Shown: positions 11,774 to 25,555 of the stretch, in pieces
Layout of the letters: the number at the start of each line of letters is the position of its first letter
How positions within the stretch are numbered: position 1 is the stretch's first letter
Origin: Toxonevra muliebris
Lineage: Eukaryota; Arthropoda; Insecta; Diptera; Pallopteridae
DNA: 64,000 nucleotides
NCBI GenBank assembly: GCA_963691655.1
Contig: OY829327.1
Location: 58,106,079-58,170,078 of the forward strand
Direction of reading: 5' to 3'
The notes under the pieces: model-generated
What the model saw: only the letters and a program-made list of their open reading frames with translations
Database searches by the model: none
What the model was told of the DNA's origin: nothing
Position numbers and translations under genes: made by a program

Positions 11774-13144
11774 ACACAGTCCAATAGCATTTTTGCAACA
11801 GAATAGCCACACTATAATCCTGAACGGGAATGTTGTATAGACCATTTTTGTAAAACAAACTTATAGTCCAGCACGTCTCAGTTTTTTTTTTTTACAGTCG
11901 GTCAAAGTTTTCTTATTTTGGTCGAAGGAAATGAATACTAAGTGCAAAAAGTGTTATAAATTGATGACTGAGGAAAATCTTATTGGCAAAGTTGTACAGT
12001 AGAATTTTACAAGAGTCATTTTTGTAGAACATTTTAACCCTTTAGTTCCTCTTTTTATGGAACTATTTGACCCCTTTTTTGATGAAAACCTGAAAAGTCC
12101 TTTCAAAAAAGACATTTAAGGATTAAAATGTTCCACAAACATATTTGCCAGAAAATTTTAATAGGGGTCACCGAAGACATAAAAGTCATATATATAACGG
12201 TTAACGGCTGATAAAAGGAAATAGTTTATTACTTCTACAAAATTGTAATTTACGCAGAACTAGCACGCGCTTAGTATGTTATCTGCCAGTTCAATCCAAG
12301 TCATGGATGTAAAAAATGCCAGTGCCCCGTCACCGCTTTTATATCAGGTCAATATCCCACTTTCTCAAGTTGTACATATAACTTTTGTTATGAAAATTTT
12401 AGACAACAATTTTTTTTTAAAATTTCCTACTTTTAGAACCCCTACTTTGGGAGTTGGAACTCAACTTAAAAGTGTTTTTCCGCCGATAAAAACGATACGC
12501 GTATGTTCGGTTATACATTACTGAAGCAAAAATGTTCAAAATATACTGGCTGCTGGTCAAGCATTAGTGGCAAGAAGGAGCATCGCTGCAACAGTCCCTT
12601 GGTGTTAAATGCGTGATCAGCAGACAAATATTGGCGTTTTAAACGCTTTTGTTTCTTCAAATATTGTATGCAATACTGTATGGCCGAACATACCCTACTT
12701 TTCTATTAGATTTTCGTCTCTACAATATTTATGAAAATCAGAAAAATCGGGACGAACATCTGGGGACGTCCCCTTGTTGGTCAAAATTAATGTTACAGTT
12801 ATCTAAATTAATCATAATGCTGAATTCACATTGTAGTATATTTTATTTATGTGGGTAGGCTGCTATTTCCTTTTAGTAACCGTTAACCGTTATATATATG
12901 ACCTTTATGTCTTCGGTGACCACTAGTAAAATTTTCTGGCAAATATTTTTGTGGAACATTTTAATCCTTGAATTTCTTTTTTGAAAGGACTTTTCAGGTT
13001 TTCATCAAAAAAGGGGTCAAATAGTTCCATAAAAAGAGGAATTAAAGGGTTAAAATGTATAACAGAAATGACGCTTGTAAAATTCTATTGTACAACTTTG
13101 CCAATAAGATTAGTATTCAGCGACCAAAATTTGTTGGACTGTGT
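11774..13144. mobile_element. Long-terminal-inverted-repeat element (foldback-like), full copy
   Basis: A left arm (about 11774-12224) is repeated in inverted orientation as a right arm (about 12863-13144). Shared landmarks include the outer CACAGTCCAA / TTGGACTGTG, the block with CCCCTTTTTTGATGAAAACC, GGTCACCGAAGACAT and the inner ATAACGGTTAACGG ... AAAAGGAAATAG. The arms are about 450 and 280 bp, the right one shortened by internal deletions. The roughly 640-bp centre has no recognisable transposase, so the element is non-autonomous. TAA occurs on both outer sides, but a target-site duplication is not proven. The open frames inside are by-products of the arms. A third copy of the arm lies at 49905-50323, which shows this is a dispersed family. 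Confidence 0.65.
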
Positions 13145-14059
13145 AATTATTCACAAAGTTTCCTTTAATTCTCGATATTTCATTTCATGAATATGAATAC
13201 ATTTCAATACTTTTTTTTTTAGAAATTTTGATTTTAACATTGTCATCTGAGATAATGAAAACATTACCTACAAAGCTCGTCTCTTCAGGAGCTGATACAT
13301 CTGTTGAAGGATTAAAGACTGTTGAAGGATCAGCGGACTGTTATCCATGGTTTATTTATTTTTCCCTCTCTTTTAGATGCCTTAAAATTCGGCAATGAGT
13401 TTATAGTAAATAGAAAACTCTCCCATATTCCCTCTTTGGAATGTTTGGAACCGCTAGTGCCCGTATGCATGTGTGATTTGAACTTGAATGCGTCAAAAGC
13501 AAAACAGAGAATTCAAAAACTAAAAACTCTTTTCTTTTTTTTTTGACTACAACCATAAAATATGACGTGAAAACAGCAACTCAGCGGTAAAAAGTAAGGC
13601 TCGTAGTTTAGAAACTCTTTCGATGTACTTCGGCTACTTGGATACATACGAAAGAACGAAATTTGTATAGAAACTAAAAAGGCTTGATAGTAAGCTAAAT
13701 GACTGCAGTATGGCTTTTCTTTATTTGGGTGTGTGTGAAGCAATAAAATTCAGTATAAAACGAAAAAGATGTGCAGAATTGAAACATACTGCTGCGTAAC
13801 TGCATCCAGACCGCTTCTTCTGGTAGCACGATATAAAAGATAGAATTGTTTCTGTGCGATTCTGAAGGGTATTTTTTCACACTTGGGAAAGAACATACAA
13901 ATAAACACACTTACGAGTGAGTACGAAGAATATTTTGTCATGTTTTTAACTACATCTCCTTGCAAAACTGCTTCATATCATAATTCAACTTGTAAAATTT
14001 ACAAAAATGTACATATTTGAAAAAGAACACAATGCTGCAGCAGAAAAACAAACGAAAAA
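13145..14059. other. Non-coding stretch, nothing recognised
   Basis: Short open frames occur on both strands with no motif support. No repeat or RNA gene is evident. Confidence 0.4.
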
Positions 14060-14975
14060 AGAACAGTACACTCCACATTAGGATGGATTAATTTAGTAAC
14101 CACATCATGACAGCGTTTTTGAGAAGAGGGGGCACATGCAAGATGTTTGCCATAATTTATTTTGAACGCACCCCCTCTCGGTGTGGCGCGCAAAATTTTA
14201 ACAAAATCGGTCTGTCTATAGATGGCGCTCCAGTACAAGGAAAATTTTTACTTTCGCAGCTACTTCTAACTTTCCCTTCGCAGCGCGGCTTTCTTGACGC
14301 AAAAGCCCTGAACACAAAATTTCAACAAATTCGGTCGCCAAATAGATGGCGCTCCAGTACAAAGGAAATATTTCAACTTTTCTCTGATTTTTCTACATTT
14401 TGCCTCGGAGGCCCATTTGGAATTTATTTTAGATGAAAATAGAGGGTGAAAATGAGTTTAATGGCCCAAAAAACCCAGTTGTGTAAAACTTCATCATAAT
14501 CGATAGGCCCATAGATGGCGCTCCAGGGCAAGAATTTTCTCCAATTTTTTTAAACTTTCACCGGAACTACCCTTTGGATCAAAATATACCCCTCGGTTAA
14601 AAAATCTTAGCACCGAGAATTTCTGCAAAATTAGGTGGCAATAACTTTTCTATTTATGTCACTGCTGTAGGATTTTTAACTTTTTTATAATGCTTCTTCA
14701 ACCTGCTGAATTTTCGCTTGTACATGAGCGCCATTTATGGACCGACGAATTTTGTGCACTAGAGTTTTTAGCCAAGAGACTAATTTTTGCACTCTATTTG
14801 GATCTAAAAAATATTCCAAAGGAAGCTTCGGAGCAAAAGCTAATACTTTATTCAAAAGAAAAAAATTATGCCAAACATCTTGTATTTACCCCCTCTTCTA
14901 AAAAACGGTTTCATGATGAAGGTACAAAAATCTCCTGTATGCCGATTCAGTCTATCCTGCTCAGATTATCACAAT
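14060..14975. mobile_element. Inverted-repeat element carrying several AGATGGCGCTCC units
   Basis: CATCATGACAGCG ... GAAGAGGGGG ... CAAGATGTTTGCCATAATTT at 14104-14160 is mirrored by AAATTATGCCAAACATCTTG ... CCCCCTCTTC ... TTTCATGATG at 14864-14917, an imperfect inverted repeat of roughly 55 bp. Inside lie three direct copies of a unit containing ATTCGGT...ATAGATGGCGCTCCAG (GATGGCGCTCC at 14221, 14345 and 14514) and one inverted copy at about 14715-14748 (GAGCGCCATTTATGGACCGA). The interior open frames follow the repeat and have no recognisable domain. Outer boundaries are approximate. Confidence 0.5.
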
Positions 14976-16940
14976 AAAAATACAAATGTTTTCTGCATGC
15001 AAATTTTTCTTCTCACAAAAAAAAATGTTGGAACATATGCTTCTATATTGGTATGTTTGTATATGTGGGCAATACATTCATCCTTATTAAAGCACTTCCG
15101 GCATCTTGAGCAAAAACAAAAGCATAGAATACAAATAAAAAAACACACCCACGCACAAGCAGCATGAGTTCCAAGCAGATCATTATTTTTAGTTACTTGA
15201 GCTGTAATAGTGACCAAAGGGAATACCCGCCTCCATCTTTCTAAATTTTTATTTGCTTGGAAAACTTAAAACTTTTGGGTTATGCTAAAGTTTTTTGCAA
15301 CAACAAAATTTTTTTTTGTTTTTCGTTGATGCGCAACTACCACATACAAACAGATACTAATACATAGACTTGACGTAACTTTTGCTAATTTGCTGTTCAA
15401 CTTGTTTAAAGTTTCAACAATGTTGAAGCATGAAATTTTACTCCATAAATACCAAATTTTCGCAATTGTGTATATTAATATATATGTATTTGTGTATTTA
15501 CACACATACAGCCAACACACATACGCATATGCAGAATATACGAATTTATTGAATTCGAAACTTTTTAATTGGACTTAAGTTTGTGGAAATATTTTCCAGT
15601 ACGTAAAGTTAGTCAAAGTGATGGACGTGCGTATTGCGCTGTTGGTAATAAAGTCACTGAATTGTTACCATTTATAAAATGGCAATGTGATGGTGGTTGA
15701 TAATAAACCATTTCACCAAATCTGAATGTTAAAAATCATTGTTCTGAACAGATGTGTTCTGCTATGATCTCAATACTTTTATTATCTAAAATGATTTTCC
15801 ATTAGTAGTCTTCTTTCGTTTTTTATTTCAAGATTTTTCGTACATACATACTACATTACACAGTAGAATTCGAATATAATTTTCTACATAATTTGGTCAT
15901 GCTGAGCACGATGATCCTTATACATTACAATTTTTTTTTTTAAATCGATTTGAAAAGAATTTTTGTTGCTCAGGTTCAGGTAAGCATCTTTGTCAATATT
16001 AAAGTAAGTTCTGTTTTTTATTTTTGTCCTAAGCAGAAACAATAGGTAGATTCGGTAAATCGGTACTCGCTTGATGTATTAAATAGAAACAAAGACAAGA
16101 AAATTCTGAACAACAACGAAATACTTTCAGCAGCAAGATTTTACATGTTGAACGCTTTTGCTTTAGGATGTGATGAAGTACTGCGATATGGAATTTACTC
16201 AGAGTTTCGGCAGGTTAATCTTGTTAGCAAAGATATCAATGAAAACAAAGTTTTACTAATTGTTTCGTTTAACGATAGTGTTGAAGGAGAACAAATCTGG
16301 AATTTTGAAATCCACTAAAAGCTCTGAAAAACGCGTTTTTTACACAAAAAATCCAATAATATGGTTCACAAATTAGAACAAACAAACTTTTAAAAAAAAG
16401 GATTCAAAAACAAAAAAAAAATCTTTTTTTTTTACTTCTAATTTTTACAGTTTCTTAGAGTCAACTAATGAATTCAGTAACAAAATACAATTGGGAGAAT
16501 ACCCGAATTTCATTATCAGTTTTTTCTTTATCTCGTTGTACTTCAACTTGAAAACAGTGTTGTGATTGAGTATGCAATTGTACCTTTTGGAGTACAATTT
16601 TAAAATGAAATGTAATATGGAATTCAAATTTTTTGCACGGCTTTTTGGGAAAATATTTAGAGTTTTTTCGTTTTACACGATTTTTTAAAGTTGCATTTTT
16701 TAGTTGTAATTAATTTGCAATTAGTTAATTTATATTAGTTATTCGATAAAATTTCGTAAAAATCGTAATTTTAAATTTTCAAACGCCATCGGGAAAGTGA
16801 AAATTATGTAAAAAATTAAAAATCAGGACCATTCTGAAAATTCATGACGGATATAGCGTTAAAAATCGTCCATGCAAATCGATCCGCCCTAATATATAAT
16901 ATATAAAACTGTAAAACAAAACTAACATTTTGTTTAAAAA
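14976..16940. other. Non-coding AT-rich stretch, nothing recognised
   Basis: Short chance ORFs with A/T-homopolymer codons only. No supported gene, RNA or element. Confidence 0.4.
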
Positions 16941-16945
16941 GAAAC

Positions 16946-17020
16946 GAAACCCGATTATACCGGTTAACCCGGGTTTTTGATCAAGTAAGTATTCGGAAAC
17001 CGGTTAGTTGATAATGCCGA
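16946..17020. repeat. Short palindromic ACCGGTTAACCCGGGT repeat patch
   Basis: ACCGGTTAACCCGGGTTT and AAACCGGTTAGTTG lie within 75 bp. The motif is nearly self-complementary. It resembles the other short self-complementary patches at 54601, 57117 and 63683. Confidence 0.4.
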
Positions 17021-20000
17021 ATAGTTAGACACCCTACTTTTATCCCACGCAGGTGTTGAAGTTGAAACTTTATTGACAATATCTGTCAAAGAGTTCAACT
17101 TTAATAATACTTCATGGAGTGCAATTTGTGTATTTGACATGAATTGCAGCCTTAGAAACACATATTCAGATCATGCCAACATGTCTGCCTGTTGTTGCTT
17201 CAGAAAAGGGAACATTCTCATGAAAAAAAACTTTTTGCAATTTTTTAACTTTATCTTTTTTTTTCTTTTGACGCATCCAACTTTTTCTGTATGCTTTGAA
17301 AAGTATTTAAACTCAAGTCTAAGCGCTTATCTGTGAGCAAAGTTCCCATCAAATCCTTGATGACTCATTTTTTTTCATTTGAATTGACATTTTGTTGCGC
17401 GCTTATCAAAAATGTCATTTACACTTTGTTCACTTTGGCTCTTTATTTGTTCTGTCACTATTAACGACAGTTTGCCTTTTCTTTTTTCTGACAGCTTTAT
17501 TGTTACTTTTGACGTTACCTGCAAGTAACAAAGAACTCTGCATCAACGTTAAATGATTTCAATTTATGTATGGTGTTTTTTCGGTTTATAAAAAGGAAAG
17601 AAAAACATTTATTATTCTTTGTATACAATATATTACATCTGAAAAACAATTGTGGTATTCAAAAACTTTGATTTGATTTTTATGCATTATTTTTAAGAAG
17701 CCTTAAAAATGTTTATTTTTCTCTTTGCAGGTATGTTGTATTTACATGTTATGAAGTCAAAGGCGTTTTAAGAATTTGGTATGCAAATAAATTTCATTTT
17801 AAATTTTCTTTTTATATGTAAGTATACAGCTACAGCTACATGTGTATGTCTTTTTATTCAGAAAATTGTTTTCGCAATAAAAACCAATCCTTAATATGTT
17901 TAACGAGTTTAAGTGATTTATACACAATACTCGTTTTTCTTTAACCTTTTACATTGCCATCATGAATTGTTAATGCGGTGGTATGGCGTCTGTTTTTCGT
18001 TTTCTATCGCACAACGTGGTGCCACTGTTGCTATTGCTGGCTGTTGCTTTCAATGTTGCTGCCGTTGTTGCTATAATGCAATATTTGTGTAATGCGATAC
18101 TTAAATATTTTACGAGTGTGGTTTACGTTGCAACAGTGTCCTTTATATTCACATACAGACACGCGCACACACAAACACATACACACACACACATGTATAC
18201 ATATGTATGTACGAGTATATGTACGGCAAGTGTATTTACAAAGCATTAACAAGAGAATGGATGAAGGAAAGCATAAAGCATCACTCAATTCAAAGAAGCT
18301 GCACTTGTCAATCTCCCCTTCTCAAGTTTCGCATTATTTAGAGCAGTAATTAGCATTCTCGGCTATTCTCGTATGCATGTGAAGCTGTACTACAACTTCA
18401 ATACGCCATCAGCTATGGGAGCTTGGGAATACATTTACCGCATTCATTGTAAGAAGTTCACTGATGATGGACAATTTATAACTTAATTAAATCCAGATTG
18501 CAATTCAGCTGGATGCCTGGATGACCATTGCTCTTTCTGCTCTATTTGTGTATGTTTAAAATTTACTGAATTTGCTTCAATCTATCGAAACACAAACACA
18601 ATTTGAGATTTTGCTTAATGTTGCTGTTATTCTTCTAAATTTTTGTTTTGTTTTTCTTTCTCCTATTTCCGTTTCCCTCTCGGTCTCTCATGGGCTCTGA
18701 TAATGATTTATTCGCAATTAATTGTATTAATAGAATATTCGTATTTGTTGTTTCCACATTGGGTTTATGTGCGAATTTGCTTGTGACATGTTCTCAATTA
18801 AGTAATTTCGTAATTGTTTGTGCAAATAAGCGGAAGTTCATTTAATTGTATTAAATGTGTTAATAAGATGGAATATTCATATGTGGTCATGTTATTTAAT
18901 ATGTACCGACAAATAGAATTTATGCATTCGTCAGAAATTTAAGTAATTAAATTCAGTCCAAATCTCGTTAAAATAATCTCTTCTTTCTTGTGTTATAACA
19001 TTGGGTTGGAATATTTTTTGACCTTACTTTGGCAAGATCTGTCCGAACTTGTGGACAAACAAATGACTTTGAAAATATATTCTTAAAATTATAGAATTAT
19101 TTACTTAATATTCAAGCTGAATAGATTCGAAATTAATTAAGAAAAATATACAAAACTAGTTTGAAGTTTTATCTAATTTTATATTTGTTAATAAAAATAT
19201 ATCGCAATTCAAAAATGAAAAAAATTGAGTGACTTTTGATAGACTTTGAAATGAAGTCCTACAACGTGCCTTCAATATTTGAAAGTTTTTGCATATCTTC
19301 CCTCATGTGTATACATACATATATTAAAAGTGTAACAACCAAAACCTTCAAAACATTCGACCCAATGAGCATAAAAGGAATGCTTTTTCGGATCACTAAG
19401 GGTGCTGGCTTTTGGCACGGATAAATCAATTCTTAATATTACTTATAATTATTTTTTAATATCTTCTTTCTACGTCATGAAAAGTAATGTAATTTAAAAA
19501 ATAATTAACAAACAACGAATATGAAATATAATACACATAACCAAAAGCAAGTAAATGATAAATTTTAACAAATAATGCTGAAATATGCGCACAATCATCG
19601 GCAGCATAATATTGCTGACATATGAGAGTTTCTGGCTCCCATGTCGTATGAGTTATATGAACTAATTAAATTCTCTCAAGGGTAGTGAATGTACATCAGC
19701 GTTAGAGTGTGTTTGTGTGCTACGTTGTAAAAGTTAATTTGCACATATATGTGATTTATTTTGCGAGCCACACACACAAATATTACAATCTCAATCCCAA
19801 ACATTGCGTGTGTTTGCTCTTCGTTGCTCTCGCCCATTTCTACCATTGTTTTTTTGCTGGCGATAATATTTCTGACTACTGGAAGGCAGAGACGCATTGA
19901 AGTATTTTTTTTTTTGTGTGGAGTTTCTTTCAAGAGTTTTTCTCATATTTTGGCATTTATTTATTTTTTTCATGAACCTATTCTGCTTTTGAAATCACAG

Positions 20001-22166
20001 GCAATGTGGGTGTGTTGCATACGTGCCACATAGTGCGTTCGTGAATGCATGTTTGTTTTCTTAGTGTAAGATCTCTCGGTATTGCCTGCAGGTAATAAAT
20101 TATTAATGTAAATCCTTTTTATGGTTTACTTGCTCCATTTGTATGAAATTTTTTATGCTTAACGGTTTCTCGTATTTGATTTATTTGTATTTGTGATTTT
20201 TGCACCGCTAATAATGAGTAATAAATCTTTATTTTGTGGTAGAGATGAAATTTCCCTTTATTATACAAACTATTTAAAATGAGCTTATGTATTTAGGTTT
20301 GATGGAAATTTGTTGCACAGTTGGGGCTAGTGAATAGGAAAATGGTTTTTCATTAAGGGAAGGTTACCATGGAGAGGCATGAAAATGCATGGAATTCGGA
20401 ATTTTTTTTAAATATAAAATAAATCTTTTTGAAATGAGCTTTAACGTATTTTACTCTTCTATCAATGAAGAGTAGATTTCAGTTTTATTTATAAAAAAAA
20501 CAGCCAAAGCTCTAGCTCCCATCAAATAAAACCATACACGAAGTGTTTTGGAATGCACGGGCGCTCCACATTCCTGCCACTTCATCTGAAACAAAAACGG
20601 GTAAACAATTATTGAGCGAAATTAAATTTGAGAGCTCTTACCGTTTTCAGAAAAACTCCTGGATAACAATATGGTAGGAATTTGGAAAGATCCTATTTTT
20701 CCACTGTTTTTTTTTTTCATCGGACGAGAAAATATTTCTGAATCATTTTTTGCCAAAAATTACTTCCTGACGTCCCAGAAAACTGGATTTCCTTTCAATT
20801 GCGCTTAAATTCATGTGAATAGGTTCATTCGTCGAAGCTCTAGAGCGCTGTTTTCAGAAAAACGCATTTAAAGTTTAACATTATATGGAATCATATATAA
20901 TGTTTGCTTTTGACAACTTATATTTAATCTGTTATTTCAACACCCACCCACCTACGTACTATAAACAAAATTATGTAAAAAATATCAAATTTTTCATCGT
21001 TATGAACGTTAACCTCTCCTTAAATTACACACATGTGATCTTTAAAACTCAGTAAATACAATACAATATAATTGAATAGTTACAAAAAAATTATAATTTT
21101 TTTGTTTTATTGCTGCAAAGAATAAATTTAGACACAGACAGAATTAGTATATGGGATTGCAACCAGTATTTGTACGTGGCACTTTGGAAATCACGGTGAT
21201 AACTAAAACGTGACTAGCAAATACAACGGCCTTAATTTTTGTTAATCACACAAAATTGTTAGAAATTCATTTAAAACTTATTTCTATTACAACTTAATTT
21301 TTGAGATTTCGTTTCACAGTTGGTCATTCTGCTATGGATATTACTAAGAACGAGCGCATTAGTACTCGCGCGTCATCGGAAAAACAGGCATAACTTCTTT
21401 CATATAAAAGGTTACTGTTAGGATTTTTATATTTATATATGCAGTTTTTATTGAAACATGTATTTCAGTTGATAAGTTAGAAACGAATGAATTGAAAATT
21501 TTATAACTTCAATATGAATAGATCAAAATATCAAACATACAAAAACAATATTCATATACAAAGTGTTTTCATTACAAGTAAATAGGATATGATCTTCAAC
21601 AGTTACCAACTTTTTTGTTTTGATTTACTTGGTGTCATTATACGCATGTAAAAAGCTAAATCTAATTGTCAGGTGAAATTGAAATTCGCAATAGTTTAAA
21701 TAAATTATTTATAACTGGAACAAATTAAATTTATTTCAGAAAAAAATCATTTAATTATCTCTATTCGTTTTAGAGATATGAATAAATAAAAAATATACTA
21801 CGCAAAATAAGTAAAATATTTTTTGAAATTTTGTTAGGGAGTTAGAAGATATTCTTACCTTAATCGAAAAACATCGTTGTCCTAGAAATCCGAGAAAAAA
21901 TTTTTTTTGGCTGACCGTTTCACTTTTTTCGACCCATATATGGATATCATAGTTTTTCCATTTTCTAGTAGCTACTTAACAATTTACATCAAATTATTTC
22001 ATTTAAACTTTAGTTGATTAGGACATACGTCACTTTAAATTCATGTTGACCAGAAAATACTATATGTCATAAATTCTGTTGCAAAATTTCGATCTCCTGC
22101 TATATTTAAAATCTTAAAGGAACAGCAACGTTAGTTTTTTTTTTAGCATGTGTTTGATTTCAGCTT
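17021..22166. other. Long non-coding stretch with CA/TG microsatellites
   Basis: About 5 kb of sequence that looks like single-copy fly intron or intergenic DNA: T-rich tracts, TATGTACATATG-like words, and a (CA)n tract at about 18160-18205. An 88-codon frame at 17983-18249 starts with a hydrophobic run but turns into His-Thr repeats translated from (CA)n. No gene is supported. Confidence 0.45.
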
Positions 22167-23223
22167 TTGTTTGATTACAATGGAGTAGATGTCAAAGAGA
22201 ACCGCATTGCAGTAATTGCCTTATACAAGTGCGGGAAAAGTGCTGGTCAAATTTTCACGTTATTGAAAAACCTTGGAATATCAAGAATGTTTGTTTATCG
22301 TGCTATTGATCGTTTCTCTGAATCGTCCGAAGTAGAAGACATGCCAAGAAGTGGTCGTCCACACATTGCCTGGACAAGTGCAGTCGTAAAAGATGTACGT
22401 GAACAAATTCGCAGAAATCCTCTTCTGAAGCAGAAAATAATCTCAAAAGAGCTGGATATTTCCACCAGATCCATGTTTAGACTTATTTAAGATGATCGGA
22501 ATATGAAAGCTTTCCGTCGGTCAACTGGACATTTGTTAACATCACGGTTGAAAAAAATTAGGCTTGAAAATTGCAAACGACACTTGCATTGGCACGCGGG
22601 CATTAGTCATGAAAATATTCTTTTCAAGGATGAAAAAATCTATGTTGTGGGGGAATTTTTCAACAAACAACATGATAAAATCTATGCTAGGATATCAAAA
22701 GAAGCAAAAATTCTCGTGCCAAGAATTCAACGGGGTCATCACCCTGCATGAGCAATATTTTGGTGGGGAGTCTCTCACAAAGGTGCCACATGTCTTAATT
22801 TCGGCCTCTTTTTCGCCGGAAAAAACTGGAGCTAAAGTGTACCAGCAAGATGTTTTAAAGGGTGTAGTAAAGGGTTCAACAAATACTCTATTCAATGGAG
22901 GAAGATGGGCATTCCAGCCGGATTCTGCTCCTGCACTCTAGTCCAAAACAATACAAGAGTGTTCAAGGTGCAATATTCCAGCATTTATTGCAGCTGAAGA
23001 TTGGCTCTCGAGAAGCCTAGATCTGAATCCATTGTATAATTGTTTGTGATCAAAGTTAGAGGGCATAGCCTGCAAAATACCTCAACGAAATTTGGAAAGC
23101 CTCAAGAAAGTATTGACCCCAGCAGCGTCAGCGATATAGACAGAAACCGTGTGTGCCGCCATAGCCAAATAGCCGGACCGTTTAAAGGCCTGTACAAAAG
23201 TAAAAGACGATCATTTCAAATAA
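22167..23223 (+). pseudogene. Tc1/mariner-superfamily transposase, DD37D (maT-like) type, inactivated
   Basis: Read along one path with frame changes, this is a near full-length transposase of about 350 codons. The N-terminus (22167-22487) has two helix-turn-helix parts: IALYKCGKSAGQIFTLLKN, then the linker SGRPH and a second helix group (VREQIRRNPLLKQKIISKEL). An in-frame stop at 22488 is followed in the same frame by the catalytic core. The first acidic motif LFKDEKIY is present (about 22620), as is the second, DSAPA (about 22920). The third region reads SLDLNPLYNCL where the family has NPLD, so the last aspartate is Tyr. The count between the second and third positions is 37, which is why I call it DD37D/maT rather than DD34D mariner. 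Further stops lie at 22749 and 22941, and the frame ends at KDDHFK-stop (23221). Terminal repeats were not found. The enzyme would cut and rejoin DNA at TA sites if intact; this copy cannot. Confidence 0.85.
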
Positions 23224-25555
23224 ACTTTTCTCTTTCGTATTTACAATTTATATCAAGTCTTCCCAATCTTTCCTTTAACAACATTATTTTCCATTACAAT
23301 GTAGAATAATAAAGTATATCACCCCCAGCGGTAAATTGAGCCACTACAGTAGCGCTAAGCAAGTGCTTAATTGCAAGCAATTAAATGCTTTATTAGCACA
23401 TACGATGCATATTAATTTTAACATTGCATGTCCTAAGAGAGTAGCGCTTGTTAAGTGCAGTACTTTTAGCTGTAAATTAATGCAATAACGAGTGCGTTAG
23501 ATATGCACATGCGCTCGTTCGTTCAAATTAGATATATACATGAAAGTGCCTCGAACCCCATACACAAAAAAATCGGTGTTGTTGTACACCTCTGAAAATG
23601 AGCCTCTGTTTATTTTTTATGATGATAATTAGCTCTAGCGATTACTGCTCGTGAGCTGGACCATCTTGAAAAACAATCAAAAAAATCGACTTTTTTACGG
23701 GAACATTTTTTTAGTAGGCAACTTTGTAACGCCTCGCAGAATATTAATCGTTTTTATTGTTCGATTAAAAACTTAATTTGTTTTTCGCATGGCTACTTTG
23801 CAATTTTCGGTTGAGCGCCTAATTTTGAAGCACTTGTGTTTAAACCCGCTGGGAATTCTAACATACATACACTCTCACATCATTTCATTTCCGTTTGTTT
23901 GTCACATTTCATAGTTTCCTTTGTCTCCATAAAATTGAATATCATATTTGTTGCTGCTCCGCATGTATGTACATATGTATACTTCTGCCAATGCTCGTCG
24001 TACAAATAAGGAAATTTTTGTTACGAAAATACCCAGTAGGAATATTATCATTATTAGGAAGAGGTTCAAACAAAAATTTTGTATTGCTGACAGACAAAGG
24101 AAATCAAAATGTGGTTGCACCACAAGATTCATTTTAAACCATATGAAAAAAATGTGCTGAAAAAATTGGAGCAGCATAAAATGGATTAATATTTTAATAT
24201 TATTCTAGTCAAGTCTGCCATCGCAATTCCCAATAATAAATCATATACTTTGGAGTAATAGTTAAATAAAATTAGAGGCCCAAAGTAATACCAAATTTGT
24301 TTTGAATCGAAAAACTAACAAAATTAATAACATAAAGGAAGATAGAAACCTAATCAGTGATGATATTTTTGGTTCGATTTGTCATTTGAAATCAGAAAGT
24401 ACATTGGTACCACAACAGAAGTTTTGGTACATTTTTATTCAAAATGCAGATTGCGTATGTTTTTTCTCAGTTTTTTTTTCCGTTAAAAATTTGTGTCGTC
24501 GAATATTACTTTTTATTGACTTCACACAAACATTCACTTAACTGTAAGAGAAGACCATAAAATTACACAAGTTTACAAATATCAGCAAATTTTTTGACCC
24601 GATAATGAAACAGTGGAATTTTTGAAAAATTTTTGCATTTGAAAATTTTTGGAATCCACTGAAAAAATGTTGGGGAAAGAGATATACGCAATCTAACTCA
24701 CAATAAATCAAGTAAAGTGAGTAATTTAAATAAAAGCACACAATTAAAAAAATTTGACTTTTCAGACCCTATTTCTGAAACACATCAAAAATATAAAGGC
24801 AACAGGGGGGCAAAATTAGTCAAGTTCACAATGGAAAGATTCAAACTATACATATATGCAATATAATTCTGGCTTAGCTCACCTACTGTTTAAATTAAAT
24901 TGGTTCCAGCACATTTTTGAATTTATGGTATGCATATTATCAAATAAAATGGCTCAATCATTTCGGTGTATGGTGATAAAATAATCATAAAATAAAAAAA
25001 GGCACAAGGAACATTTTTTTTTAAAGTGGTGCATTCAGTCATTTTTAACATTTTTTACAAAAAATTTACAAACGATATAACTCGGAAAGTGCATAACCTA
25101 TGACCGAAAAAGGTAAAAATTAGCCTTCGTTTGCTACAGTAATTTTTTTTTTTTAACTTAGAAAAAAGTATGAAAAATTGCAACATTTTTGTGTCAAAAA
25201 TGTGCTAAAATCAAATTAATTAAAAAAAAGTAGTTGAACTAGGGGCAAAATAGTATAGTTTTAACCTTTGTATGGGAAACTGTGGTAACTTTATTTTTCT
25301 TCCTTTTGCCTTTATATTTTTGATATATTTTAGAAAAAAAGTCAAAAACGTCAACATTTTTTGACTTTACATTATTATTGTTTTTGACCCCAGAATTATC
25401 CGTGACTACCGCAAAAGAATTCACCTCAAAGGAAAAGCGCGTTATACTTATATAATTTAATGCTTGTTGGAGGACAGCATCAATTTGAGCGTCATACAAC
25501 GCTCCGAAATAAATGAATGTATTGTTTTACGTTTTTAGAAGACTCAGCAACCCAA
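23224..25555. other. Non-coding stretch
   Basis: No supported gene. A GTAGCGCTaAGCAAGTGC / GTAGCGCTTgTTAAGTGC pair near 23345 and 23445 is a weak local repeat. The remainder is AT-rich with T and A runs. Confidence 0.4.

Noticed and set aside
14107..14977. ORFs of 95-109 codons on the plus strand
   Set aside because: They follow the repeat units of the inverted-repeat element and show no domain.
17983..18288. ORFs with a hydrophobic start resembling a signal peptide
   Set aside because: The remainder is His/Thr or Cys/Val repeats from a (CA)n microsatellite; no splice signals or domain.
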